Source: Elusimicrobiota bacterium (lineage in GTDB: Bacteria; Elusimicrobiota; Elusimicrobia; JACQJN01). From it: a DNA stretch of 7,116 nucleotides. The first letter of the stretch is position 1. The number at the start of each line of letters is the position of its first letter. A program made the position numbers and the translations under genes. Below, piece after piece: positions 1 to 6,399 of this stretch. The stretch spans positions 1 to 7,116 of the forward strand of contig JACQJM010000023.1 in NCBI GenBank assembly GCA_016205045.1, read 5' to 3'. The notes beneath the pieces were generated by a model, which was not told the DNA's origin, did not search any database, and worked only from the letters and a program-made list of their open reading frames with translations.

Positions 1-1049
1 ACCCCTAACCCCTGCTTTAATAATCCCAGACCTATCTTTTCCTTCACCTCTTTAAGAGTCTTGCCGGCTATCTGCCGTGCCTTTTCCGCTCCCTGATGAA
101 GGATTTTTTCAACCTCTCCAGAGTGATTTTGCCAGTATTTCATTTTCTCCTGAATAGGTTTTAACAATTGAATGACTTCTTCGGCTACTTCTTGCTTAAA
201 CTGAGCATACCCTTTCCCCGCATAGCGGCTTTGAATATCCGCGTACAACTGCCCGGTGGCCGTGGCATAAATGTTCATCAGGTTTGAAATCGCAGGCTTT
301 TTTTCCTCATCATAGCGAACTTCTTTTTCTGAGTCAGTGGCGGCGACCTTGAATTTTTTACGGATGGTCTCCGGAGAGTCATCCAGTCCAATATAATTAT
401 ACTCACTGGAAGCACTTTTAGACATCTTTTGAGAAGGGTCATCCAACCCCATGATCCGTGCTCCCACCCGGGGAATCGTTGTCCCAGGGATTCTAAAAAC
501 TTCCCCATAGAAATTATTGAATCTTCGGGCAATATCTCGCGACAGTTCCAGGTGTTGTTTTTGGTCCTCACCTACGGGAACCTCGTGAGCCTTATACAAC
601 AAAATATCCGCCGCCATGAGCACAGGATAATCATACAACCCCACACTGGCTCCCTCCAACCCTCCCTCCTTGCGCGCCTTATCCTTGAACTGCGTCATGC
701 GATTGAGCTCGCCCATGGTGGTGTAGCAGTTCAGAATCCAAGCCAACTCTGCATGTTCCGCCACGTCCGATTGAATAAAAAGGGCCGATTTTTTAGGATC
801 CACCCCCGCCGCCAAACACACCGCGGCGGTGGCCAATATATTCCGACGCAGAGATTCCGAGTCTTGCTTGACGGTGATGGCGTGAAGATCCACTATGCCG
901 TAAAGGCACTCACACTCTTTTTGCAAAGCGACCCAATTTTTCAGAGCCCCCAGATAATTCCCCAAATGGAGGACGCCCGAGGGCTGGATCCCAGAAAAGA
1001 CCCGCCTCCTAATTTGGGATTTTAGACTTTGGATTTGAGATTGCTCCAT
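1..1049 (-). CDS. trpS: Tryptophan--tRNA ligase, 3' end beyond window
   Basis: Class I aminoacyl-tRNA synthetase that activates tryptophan with ATP and charges tRNA-Trp in the cytoplasm. The frame is open from the ATG at 1049 to the left edge (349 full codons, no stop), with no frameshift. Visible motifs: the family-typical start RVFSGIQPSG (residues 16-25), the HIGH-equivalent HLGN (28-31) followed by YLGAL, the MAADILLY segment near 145-152, VGEDQ (159-163) in the tryptophan/ATP site region, and a perfect KMSKS at 208-212 inside GLDDPSQKMSKS. Bacterial TrpS is usually about 330 residues, so the catalytic and anticodon-binding parts are essentially complete and the missing piece is probably a short tail. 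The first 15 residues are an unusual Gln/Ser/Lys extension encoded by a short-period repeat. The ATG has only a weak purine tract (AAGAG) very close to it. It follows the M50 gene by 121 bases. Identification is firm; the exact start is less so. Confidence 0.96.
   Translation of the reverse strand, partial: MEQSQIQSLKSQIRRRVFSGIQPSGVLHLGNYLGALKNWVALQKECECLYGIVDLHAITVKQDSESLRRNILATAAVCLAAGVDPKKSALFIQSDVAEHAELAWILNCYTTMGELNRMTQFKDKARKEGGLEGASVGLYDYPVLMAADILLYKAHEVPVGEDQKQHLELSRDIARRFNNFYGEVFRIPGTTIPRVGARIMGLDDPSQKMSKSASSEYNYIGLDDSPETIRKKFKVAATDSEKEVRYDEEKKPAISNLMNIYATATGQLYADIQSRYAGKGYAQFKQEVAEEVIQLLKPIQEKMKYWQNHSGEVEKILHQGAEKARQIAGKTLKEVKEKIGLGLLKQGLG
1011..1040 (-). repeat. Degenerate 7-bp-period repeat forming the trpS N-terminal codons
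   Basis: Read on the minus strand, the stretch divides into TCTCAAA, TCCAAAG, TCTAAAA, TCCCAAA, TT: four related heptamers in tandem. It lies inside the trpS reading frame and encodes residues 4-13, upstream of the conserved core that begins at about residue 16. Similar CAAATCC-type low-complexity strings are typical of intergenic DNA rather than of coding sequence. The reading as a repeat that was captured by the gene is inference. Confidence 0.5.
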
Positions 1050-1091
1050 ATCTCTTGATCTTTTTTTCGCGAATCCAAAATTGGAAATCTC

Positions 1092-1140
1092 GTCGGATCC
1101 CAAAGGCGTTTGGTGTCGACACTCCCCGATCTTAATCGGG
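1092..1140 (-). repeat. Two adjacent stem-loops in the gap before trpS
   Basis: The first stem-loop on the minus strand is CCCGAT-TAAG-ATCGGG (1140-1125), a perfect 6-bp stem with a 4-base loop. The second (1120-1092) has an outer stem GTCG/CGAC, a small internal loop, and an inner stem CCAAA/TTTGG closed by a CGCC loop. The sequence GTGTCGACAC (1113-1122) is also a perfect 10-base palindrome overlapping its base. Neither hairpin is followed by a T run on either strand, so they are not classical intrinsic terminators. They would lie in the leader of trpS or between M50 and trpS on a shared transcript. Possible roles are an RNA processing or stability element, a leader structure, or a dispersed palindromic repeat. 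I cannot tell which from one copy. Confidence 0.5.
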
Positions 1141-1170
1141 TCCCACAGAAATCTAAAATATTGCAGGGGG

Positions 1171-1806
1171 TCATCCTAGTAGCCCCATTCTAACCAATAA
1201 AAGAGCTGACATCTGAACGGGAACCCCCACCAAAACTCCCAAAGCGTTGGTGTATAAAAGAATCAAGATGATATAAAAACCATACGGGGCATGCCGTTCA
1301 TACTGAGCAAGCCATCGATAGGGAAGAAGACCGCTGACCACCTGGCTGCCGTCCAATGGGTGGACGGGGATCAAGTTGAAAAAAGCCAGAGACAAATTCA
1401 GCTGCACGGTAAAAAAAAGCACCCTCATCAGCGTCAGCTCAAAATCGGCCGGAAATAGATGGGCCATGACCGTCAATCGATATAAAATCGCCGCCATCAA
1501 AGCCAACGATAGGTTCGAGACCGGGCCTATCAAGGCCACCCGCACCATGTCCGAACGAGGGTGATGCAACCGGTTTGGGTTCACCGGAACCGGCTTTGCC
1601 CATCCAATCAAAGGAGCATTCAGAAGACGACAAAGAACGGGCAGAAGGATCGTTCCCCAAAGATCAATGTGCGGAAGAGGGTTGAAAGTCAAACGACCGG
1701 AAAGGTAGGCCGTATCATCCCCATGCCGATGGGCCATCCAGCCATGTGAAAATTCATGGACGACGATCGAAAAAAATAGAATCGGAAGCAGAATAATCCA
1801 GTCCAA
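1171..1806 (-). CDS. M50 site-2 protease family zinc metalloprotease
   Basis: A 211-residue multipass membrane protein of the short S2P/RseP-like M50 subfamily, which lacks a PDZ domain. The zinc motif HEFSH is at residues 17-21 within the first hydrophobic segment, followed by the family pattern GWMAHRHGD and GRLTFNPLPHIDLWGT. GWAKPVPVNP is at 68-77. The third conserved element, NLIPVHPLDG (144-153), supplies the zinc-binding Asp152. Hydrophobic stretches near 3-16, 51-63, 88-111, 126-148 and 177-208 fit about five to six membrane segments. The start is TTG: an in-frame TAA lies only four codons upstream, a good AAGGAG site sits five bases before the TTG, and the N-terminus aligns with the usual family start. 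Its natural substrate is unknown; M50 proteins cleave within or near the membrane plane. It lies between cca and trpS, a placement seen with trpS in other bacteria. Confidence 0.93.
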   Translation of the reverse strand: MDWIILLPILFFSIVVHEFSHGWMAHRHGDDTAYLSGRLTFNPLPHIDLWGTILLPVLCRLLNAPLIGWAKPVPVNPNRLHHPRSDMVRVALIGPVSNLSLALMAAILYRLTVMAHLFPADFELTLMRVLFFTVQLNLSLAFFNLIPVHPLDGSQVVSGLLPYRWLAQYERHAPYGFYIILILLYTNALGVLVGVPVQMSALLLVRMGLLG

Positions 1807-1811
1807 GGATG

Positions 1812-1817
1812 CTCCTT
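1812..1817 (-). promoter_or_regulatory. Ribosome binding site deciding a TTG start
   Basis: AAGGAG on the minus strand lies five bases upstream of the TTG at 1806-1804. Together with the in-frame TAA immediately upstream, it fixes TTG as the M50 gene start. Confidence 0.8.
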
Positions 1818-1834
1818 AGGCCCGTCGAGGATAG

Positions 1835-1863
1835 ATTATGCCAAAATCCCGACGTGTAGGCAA
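1835..1863 (-). promoter_or_regulatory. Candidate sigma-70-type promoter for M50-trpS
   Basis: On the minus strand there is a -35-like TTGCCT (1863-1858, 4/6 to TTGACA) and a -10-like CATAAT (1840-1835, 5/6 to TATAAT) with an exact 17-base spacer. Transcription would start near 1828, giving a leader of about 20 bases that contains the AAGGAG site. This would let the M50 and trpS genes be expressed separately from cca. It is a match to consensus only; the organism's sigma factor preferences are unknown. Confidence 0.45.
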
Positions 1864-1897
1864 TCAAATCGTGAGCCAGGGGTGTGCCCGTGAACAA

Positions 1898-1938
1898 GTG
1901 AGCGAGTAATTACATGCTCACACGCTAACGCGCTAACG
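1898..1938. repeat. Intergenic palindrome plus tandem octamer
   Basis: Bases 1898-1921 form a 24-base near-palindrome: arms GTGAGC and GCTCAC flank a perfect GTAATTAC core, all sharing one centre of symmetry at 1909/1910. Only the two positions on each side between arm and core fail to match (one G-T, one A-A). Directly after it, CGCTAACG is repeated twice in tandem (1923-1930, 1931-1938), ending one base from the cca stop codon. Another GTGAGC lies at 1871-1876. No T run follows, so it is not a standard terminator. A protein-binding dyad or a dispersed intergenic repeat are both possible. Confidence 0.55.
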
Positions 1939-1939
1939 G

Positions 1940-3085
1940 TCACTCAGAAGGAGAATGTCGATTTTTTATTCTGCGGCGGAGCCATTGGAGCCCTCCGGAA
2001 CGGTTGGAAAAAATCCCTTTCCATTGAGCTTGGGCCGCCTGGTTGAGCAGAACGGAGTACTCCTTGCCTTCCGGAACCCCTAGCTCTGCGAGGTCTCTGC
2101 CGCTGACACACAGAGGAGAAAGAGCAGTGGGGGATGTCGAAGGAGCATAGGCCACCAGAATATCTCGGGCCAAAGCAGGAATCTCCACCCGAGGAGAAGC
2201 CCTCTCTTGGAGGACTTGAAAGGCCATCTGAATTGATTGGGAAACGGGTCTCTCAAGGTGCAGACTTTTTAAAAAAGATTTACCGGAATCTCCCATTTTT
2301 AAACACAAGAGTCCCAGCCGCACCTGAGAGTCCGCGGTCTCGAAATCCGAAGGATTCCAATCAAACTGAGGATGAAACAAGGAAATCAACCCTAAATCCT
2401 TGAGTTTACGAAAAGGGCACGCCGGATCTTTTTCCTCCAAAATACGCAGGAGTTCCCCCCGAATCCGCTCCCTCGACAGAAGCTCAGGATATCCCGCCTT
2501 TAAGGCTTCTTTCATTTTCTCCGCGGTTTCCTTCTCAAGACGGAACTTAAAGCGGCAAAGAAACCGGGCAACCCTCCACAAGCGGGTGGGGTCATCTCGA
2601 AAACTATTCGGATGTAGAATTCTTAAAATTCCTTTTTTTAAATCCGCATACCCCCCAGTGGGATCGACCAAATTCCCCCACTGAGAAGGATGGAGAGAAA
2701 CGGCCATGGCATTGATCGTAAAGTCCCGTCGAAGTAAATCTTTTTGCAGAGGGGTGAATGAAACTTTAGGCAGCATGGCGGGCTTAGGATACACCTCGGA
2801 GCGAGTTCTGGCGAAATCCAGATGCACGCCATGATGAAGCTGTAGACGCGCCGTTTTAAATTGATTGAATGTTTCCAGGGTCCCACCCCATTTGTTGGAG
2901 CAGAACCTCACCACCTTTTCCCAGTCCTTCTCCACCACCAGATCTAAATCTTTGGTGGGACGCTCTAAAATCCAATCCCGCACGCAACCCCCTACCGCCC
3001 ACACCGAAATATTTCTCTGAGAGGCCCAGACCCCGATAGAACGAGCCATCGTGGCCCAGGGAGATGGGATAGAAACGGATATCAT
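1940..3085 (-). CDS. cca: CCA-adding / poly(A) polymerase family tRNA nucleotidyltransferase
   Basis: Class II nucleotidyltransferase that builds or repairs the 3' CCA end of tRNAs (or part of it) in the cytoplasm. Counting from the ATG at 3085, motif A has GGCVRD (32-37) and the catalytic carboxylates in DLDLV (Asp46, Asp48). Motif B is DFARTRSE (90-97), motif C RRDFTINAMA (119-128), motif D RDDPTRLWRVARF (163-175) and motif E SRERIRGELLRIL (204-216). The tail has VSGRDLAELGVPEGKE (327-342), resembling the C-terminal body/tail segment of class II enzymes. At 381 residues it is the normal size for an enzyme without an HD phosphohydrolase domain, and none is seen. The alternative start is GTG at 3088, one codon earlier; a GGGG tract six bases before the ATG is the only ribosome-site candidate. 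It starts 77 bases downstream of the DUF4175-like stop. CCA-, A- or CC-adding specificity cannot be settled by eye. Confidence 0.93.
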   Translation of the reverse strand: MISVSIPSPWATMARSIGVWASQRNISVWAVGGCVRDWILERPTKDLDLVVEKDWEKVVRFCSNKWGGTLETFNQFKTARLQLHHGVHLDFARTRSEVYPKPAMLPKVSFTPLQKDLLRRDFTINAMAVSLHPSQWGNLVDPTGGYADLKKGILRILHPNSFRDDPTRLWRVARFLCRFKFRLEKETAEKMKEALKAGYPELLSRERIRGELLRILEEKDPACPFRKLKDLGLISLFHPQFDWNPSDFETADSQVRLGLLCLKMGDSGKSFLKSLHLERPVSQSIQMAFQVLQERASPRVEIPALARDILVAYAPSTSPTALSPLCVSGRDLAELGVPEGKEYSVLLNQAAQAQWKGIFSNRSGGLQWLRRRIKNRHSPSE

Positions 3086-3162
3086 CACAGGCCCCGCTTG
3101 CCAGAAAAAGCTATATATCGCATCATTACGCTAAAAGCTCCAAAAAACTAGGGAAGGTCGAG

Positions 3163-6100
3163 CTACTGAGAAATTCTCTTTAAATACTCTTTAATCGATT
3201 TTTCCTGAGACTTAGGAAGTTTTTCCTGCAAAGATTCCAAAATCTCTTTTCTCATTTCTTCCGAAGGTCGATACTCTTCAGGAGAAGGAAGTCGTACGGG
3301 AGCGATCTGAGCCCCTCGCATCCCCCCCATGGGCCGAGTCATTCCCCCTCTTCTGGGAGAAGGACCTGCCATTTGCTTTTCAATCTGCCTCTGCCGATCC
3401 AAGGCTTGTCCCAATTTCTGGAGTCCCTGCTCCAACTTATCCAGGGCCCGAGAGGAACGCTGCGAGGCTTCGGAAAGCTGGGGAACCTGCAGAGACTCTT
3501 CCGCCCCCGACATTTCTTTCTGCGCCTCCGATAGACTTTTTCCCACCGCATCCGGCAACAAAGAAGGATCCAATTCTTCCGCCTGGCTTTTTAACCCCCC
3601 GGTTTTAGAGCGGATAGCCTGTTGCTGTGTGGAGGCTGCGCCAGATTTTTGCTTGATCCCCGAAGAGGAGGGTGGGGAGTTCTCGAAAGCTTTTTTTAGT
3701 TCAGATAAAATTTGCTTCTCCTGGGTCTGAACTTCTCGGATGGGCGTGGAAGAAGGCTCTTGCGTTCGAGAAAGAGCTTCAAGGGACTCTATAATAGACA
3801 TCAAAAGAACCGGTGAATCGGCTGCCTGACGGCGAGTGAACGCATCCAGCACTTCCTGCATGCGGAACGTAACTCCCGCAGAAACCACAGAAGCAATCCC
3901 CCGGGCTTCTTGAAGCGCTTTTCTCTGTTGAGTTTCCAAACGCGCCAAGAGTTCTTCTTGAAATTTTAATTTCGCCTGCGCCTCTTCTTCCTGCAGACGA
4001 TTAACTTGTTCCACCTGTCCGGTTTGTTCCTCCACTACCTGCTGCCAGGATTCTTGGAGTTTGGATAACTTCTCCGACTGCAGTTTCTGATCTTGCGCAT
4101 TTTGGGACTCTGCCTGGCCAGCCTCCTCCAAAGCCCTTTCCAACTTGCTCAATTCCTCGGTCAACTGCTTGGCAATTTCCAACGCACGCGCCAAGTCGTG
4201 ATTTTCCAGAGCGCGAGCCAAGGCCTGGGACAGACTTTGAGCCGATCCCATGGGGATGCGAATCACCTTTCTCTGTTTCTCTTCCACACTTCCAGGGGCC
4301 GGCCTGGGCAAAGCGTTTAGATTTTGACTCAGGTCCGCCAGTTTCTGTTGTATCTCCTGGAGGAGCTTCGCCATCTCCTGCCAAGCCTGATCCGAAGGGG
4401 CGGGGGATTCTTTAAGTTTGGAAAGGGCGGAAGAGAGCTCTCTGCCTCGAGACTGGGCCTTTTGAGCTTCTCCCAAGAAATCCTGCAATAACTGAGACTT
4501 TAAGCCTTGTTTCAATTTTTCAGCTGCTCCTTTCAAGGCTCGAGATAAATGCTCATGAAGACGTCTTGATTCTTCCAATTTTCGATGTCTTAAGGCATCC
4601 AGGGCCGGAGGCACCTTTTCTTGATTTAAGGATTGTAAAGAAGCTGCCATATCTTTCATCTGCTCCAGAAGGCCCGGATTCAGGTAGGGATCCTCTTCCA
4701 AGCTTTTAGATAACTGCCTGGATTCCTCCGAAACCTTACTCCAAGCCTCCTGCAATTCTCTTAAAAACCTATCTGTTTCGGCACCGCTCAAAGAATCTTT
4801 CCTAAGGACACTCAATAACTCCTCCTCTTTTCGATCTAAAGAAGCCACCTGTTTCTCCAGACTCAAAAGACCTAACTCCGAAACTTGGTGTTGCTTCTCA
4901 AAATCTACCAAGCGCACCTTAACGGCTTGGGAAATTCCTTCCTGGTAATTTAAGAGATGGTTGTCCAAAGCTCTCAGCCTAAATTCCAAGGTGGACCCCA
5001 GGGGAAACGATTTTAAATTCCAAGAATAGTCCCCCACAAAGTGTTCCGGAGGGTTGGGGAATTTTTCTATGGGCACGAAGCCCTTCAACCCAGAATCGGT
5101 GCGATAGACGAGCTCCACCCGTCCAACCCCAAAATCATCCCGTACCTCGTAGGCGATGGGAAGACTTTCTTCAGGACTTACCTCCACATCAAAAGAAGGG
5201 GAAAGAAGGGTTGCCTCGGGAAACTGATCCGGGATGACCCGAAAATGGAATTCCGGAGGATGGGGATCAGAAATTCCTTCCTGGTCCGTCAACTCTAAAG
5301 TAAAGGAGCCCTCGGTAGGCATGGGAAACCCGGCCTTTATCCCCCCTCTCCAATCGGTAGATTTGAAAGGAATCGGTTCTTCTTGGGTAGAAAGCTTCAA
5401 CCGGGCAGAGCGCAAAGGCCTATCCGGCTCTCCCGCTACCTCCACCCAGCCTCCGGACAACCCCTGCACATCCTGTAACCCCTCCAGAACCTCGGGAGGG
5501 CGTCGCGTATAGCCCGGTGGAGTGACGTGTATTCGGACTTGGCGCAGGTGGGGATAAGGAACAGGAATCAACGTGTAAGATTGAGTACGCAGGTCCTTAA
5601 AACGAATTTGATACTCCAAGGGAGTGGTGAGATCTTGCAGCTGAAATACAAAATGGCCGGGGGCCCCCGAATCCCACGGCACATTTCTCCAAGACAGAGA
5701 TGGCTGCTTGACCCAAAGCTCCAGGGCAGCCCATCGGTCAGCAACCACTCCTCTGGCCCCTTCTTTCCACCGGGCCTGAATTTGGGGGGAAGCCCCCCAA
5801 GGAACACGCACAGTTCCGGGCTGACTCTCTACCCACTCTTCTAAAAGGCTCTCTTTCCAAGGATTCAATACCCTTCCCAGTTCGGCCCGGTGACCCCACA
5901 TCCAAGGCGATCCCAATCCTCCCAACAACACCGAAGCCAGGAATCGTTGGCGAACTTGAGGAGAAGGCCTCCAAGGAAACACAGGTTCTGCAGGAAGCCC
6001 TTTAAGTTTTTCTTCAGTTTGTACAAGATGGGCTTGCGCCAATTCCTCGGAGACACCTTGAACAATTCCTCGTTGTTTAATTTCCCAAGCCGTGGGCAGA

Positions 6101-6399
6101 TAAAAAACCAGATCGGGATAGCAAATCAAAATTCTCGAGAATAGATCTCGCGTGCTAAAACGAAACAGAGCAACCATGTATTTTCCAGCAACGCTCCCCA
6201 CCCCCACACAGGCCAGGATGAAAAGAATGATGCGTATCCCATGAGACAACAAAAACCACAAGTCCAAGAAAAAAAGAAGGACAAAGGCAAATCCAGAGAT
6301 GGACAAAAAAACCACAATCCCTTCCATCCCTTTTTGGAGGAACCACTCTCGCTTCCACCGATTCACTCTAGAATCGAGAATTGATGGGTTGGTCATCAT
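3163..6399 (-). CDS. DUF4175-like membrane-anchored coiled-coil envelope protein
   Basis: A 1078-residue protein of unknown function. The N-terminal part has two clear membrane segments (about 26-51 and 55-78) and a weaker hydrophobic stretch near 152-168, as in DUF4175-type proteins. An extracytoplasmic beta-rich region follows, about 195-500, with Ig/FN3-like cues: VTPPGYTRRPPEVLEG (292-307) and YEVRDDFGVGRVELVY (417-432). From about 500 to 1010 it is a long Glu/Gln/Lys/Leu-rich coiled coil. Next is a Gly/Met/Pro/Arg linker (about 1011-1037) and a charged helical tail beginning PSPEEYRPSEEMRKEIL (1038-1054). The start overlaps the stop of the upstream glycosyltransferase (ATGA), and a second ATG follows at once; no strong ribosome site is seen, which fits translational coupling. 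A role in cell-envelope organisation is inferred from topology and neighbour only. The family call is from memory of its architecture; the gene itself is certain. Confidence 0.88.
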   Translation of the reverse strand: MMTNPSILDSRVNRWKREWFLQKGMEGIVVFLSISGFAFVLLFFLDLWFLLSHGIRIILFILACVGVGSVAGKYMVALFRFSTRDLFSRILICYPDLVFYLPTAWEIKQRGIVQGVSEELAQAHLVQTEEKLKGLPAEPVFPWRPSPQVRQRFLASVLLGGLGSPWMWGHRAELGRVLNPWKESLLEEWVESQPGTVRVPWGASPQIQARWKEGARGVVADRWAALELWVKQPSLSWRNVPWDSGAPGHFVFQLQDLTTPLEYQIRFKDLRTQSYTLIPVPYPHLRQVRIHVTPPGYTRRPPEVLEGLQDVQGLSGGWVEVAGEPDRPLRSARLKLSTQEEPIPFKSTDWRGGIKAGFPMPTEGSFTLELTDQEGISDPHPPEFHFRVIPDQFPEATLLSPSFDVEVSPEESLPIAYEVRDDFGVGRVELVYRTDSGLKGFVPIEKFPNPPEHFVGDYSWNLKSFPLGSTLEFRLRALDNHLLNYQEGISQAVKVRLVDFEKQHQVSELGLLSLEKQVASLDRKEEELLSVLRKDSLSGAETDRFLRELQEAWSKVSEESRQLSKSLEEDPYLNPGLLEQMKDMAASLQSLNQEKVPPALDALRHRKLEESRRLHEHLSRALKGAAEKLKQGLKSQLLQDFLGEAQKAQSRGRELSSALSKLKESPAPSDQAWQEMAKLLQEIQQKLADLSQNLNALPRPAPGSVEEKQRKVIRIPMGSAQSLSQALARALENHDLARALEIAKQLTEELSKLERALEEAGQAESQNAQDQKLQSEKLSKLQESWQQVVEEQTGQVEQVNRLQEEEAQAKLKFQEELLARLETQQRKALQEARGIASVVSAGVTFRMQEVLDAFTRRQAADSPVLLMSIIESLEALSRTQEPSSTPIREVQTQEKQILSELKKAFENSPPSSSGIKQKSGAASTQQQAIRSKTGGLKSQAEELDPSLLPDAVGKSLSEAQKEMSGAEESLQVPQLSEASQRSSRALDKLEQGLQKLGQALDRQRQIEKQMAGPSPRRGGMTRPMGGMRGAQIAPVRLPSPEEYRPSEEMRKEILESLQEKLPKSQEKSIKEYLKRISQ

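Noticed and set aside
429..1025. A 198-codon open frame on the plus strand opposite trpS.
   Set aside because: The minus strand here encodes an unmistakable TrpS with HLGN and KMSKS motifs. The antisense translation shows no recognisable family and is a shadow frame.
1050..1170. T-box or tryptophan attenuator controlling trpS.
   Set aside because: No T-box consensus, no terminator with a U-tract and no run of Trp codons in the gap; it is also too short for a full T-box leader.
1050..1178. Extension of trpS upstream: the frame is open from 1175 to the ATG, with a TTG in between.
   Set aside because: This stretch is the hairpin-containing gap, its translation resembles nothing in TrpS, and homologues start near RVFSGIQPSG.
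3086..3162. Promoter for cca with a TATATA -10-like element.
   Set aside because: The best -35-like partners match only 3 of 6 positions or have spacing of 18-20 bases; not strong enough to list.
3143..3178. Terminator after the DUF4175-like gene: T6 run and a GAGAA/TTCTC pairing near the stop.
   Set aside because: The hairpin would have a one-base loop and is not placed next to the T run, so no plausible intrinsic terminator forms.
6131..6142. Perfect 12-base palindrome ATTCTCGAGAAT.
   Set aside because: It lies within the coding sequence of the DUF4175-like protein in a conserved-looking segment, and one such palindrome in 7 kb is not remarkable.
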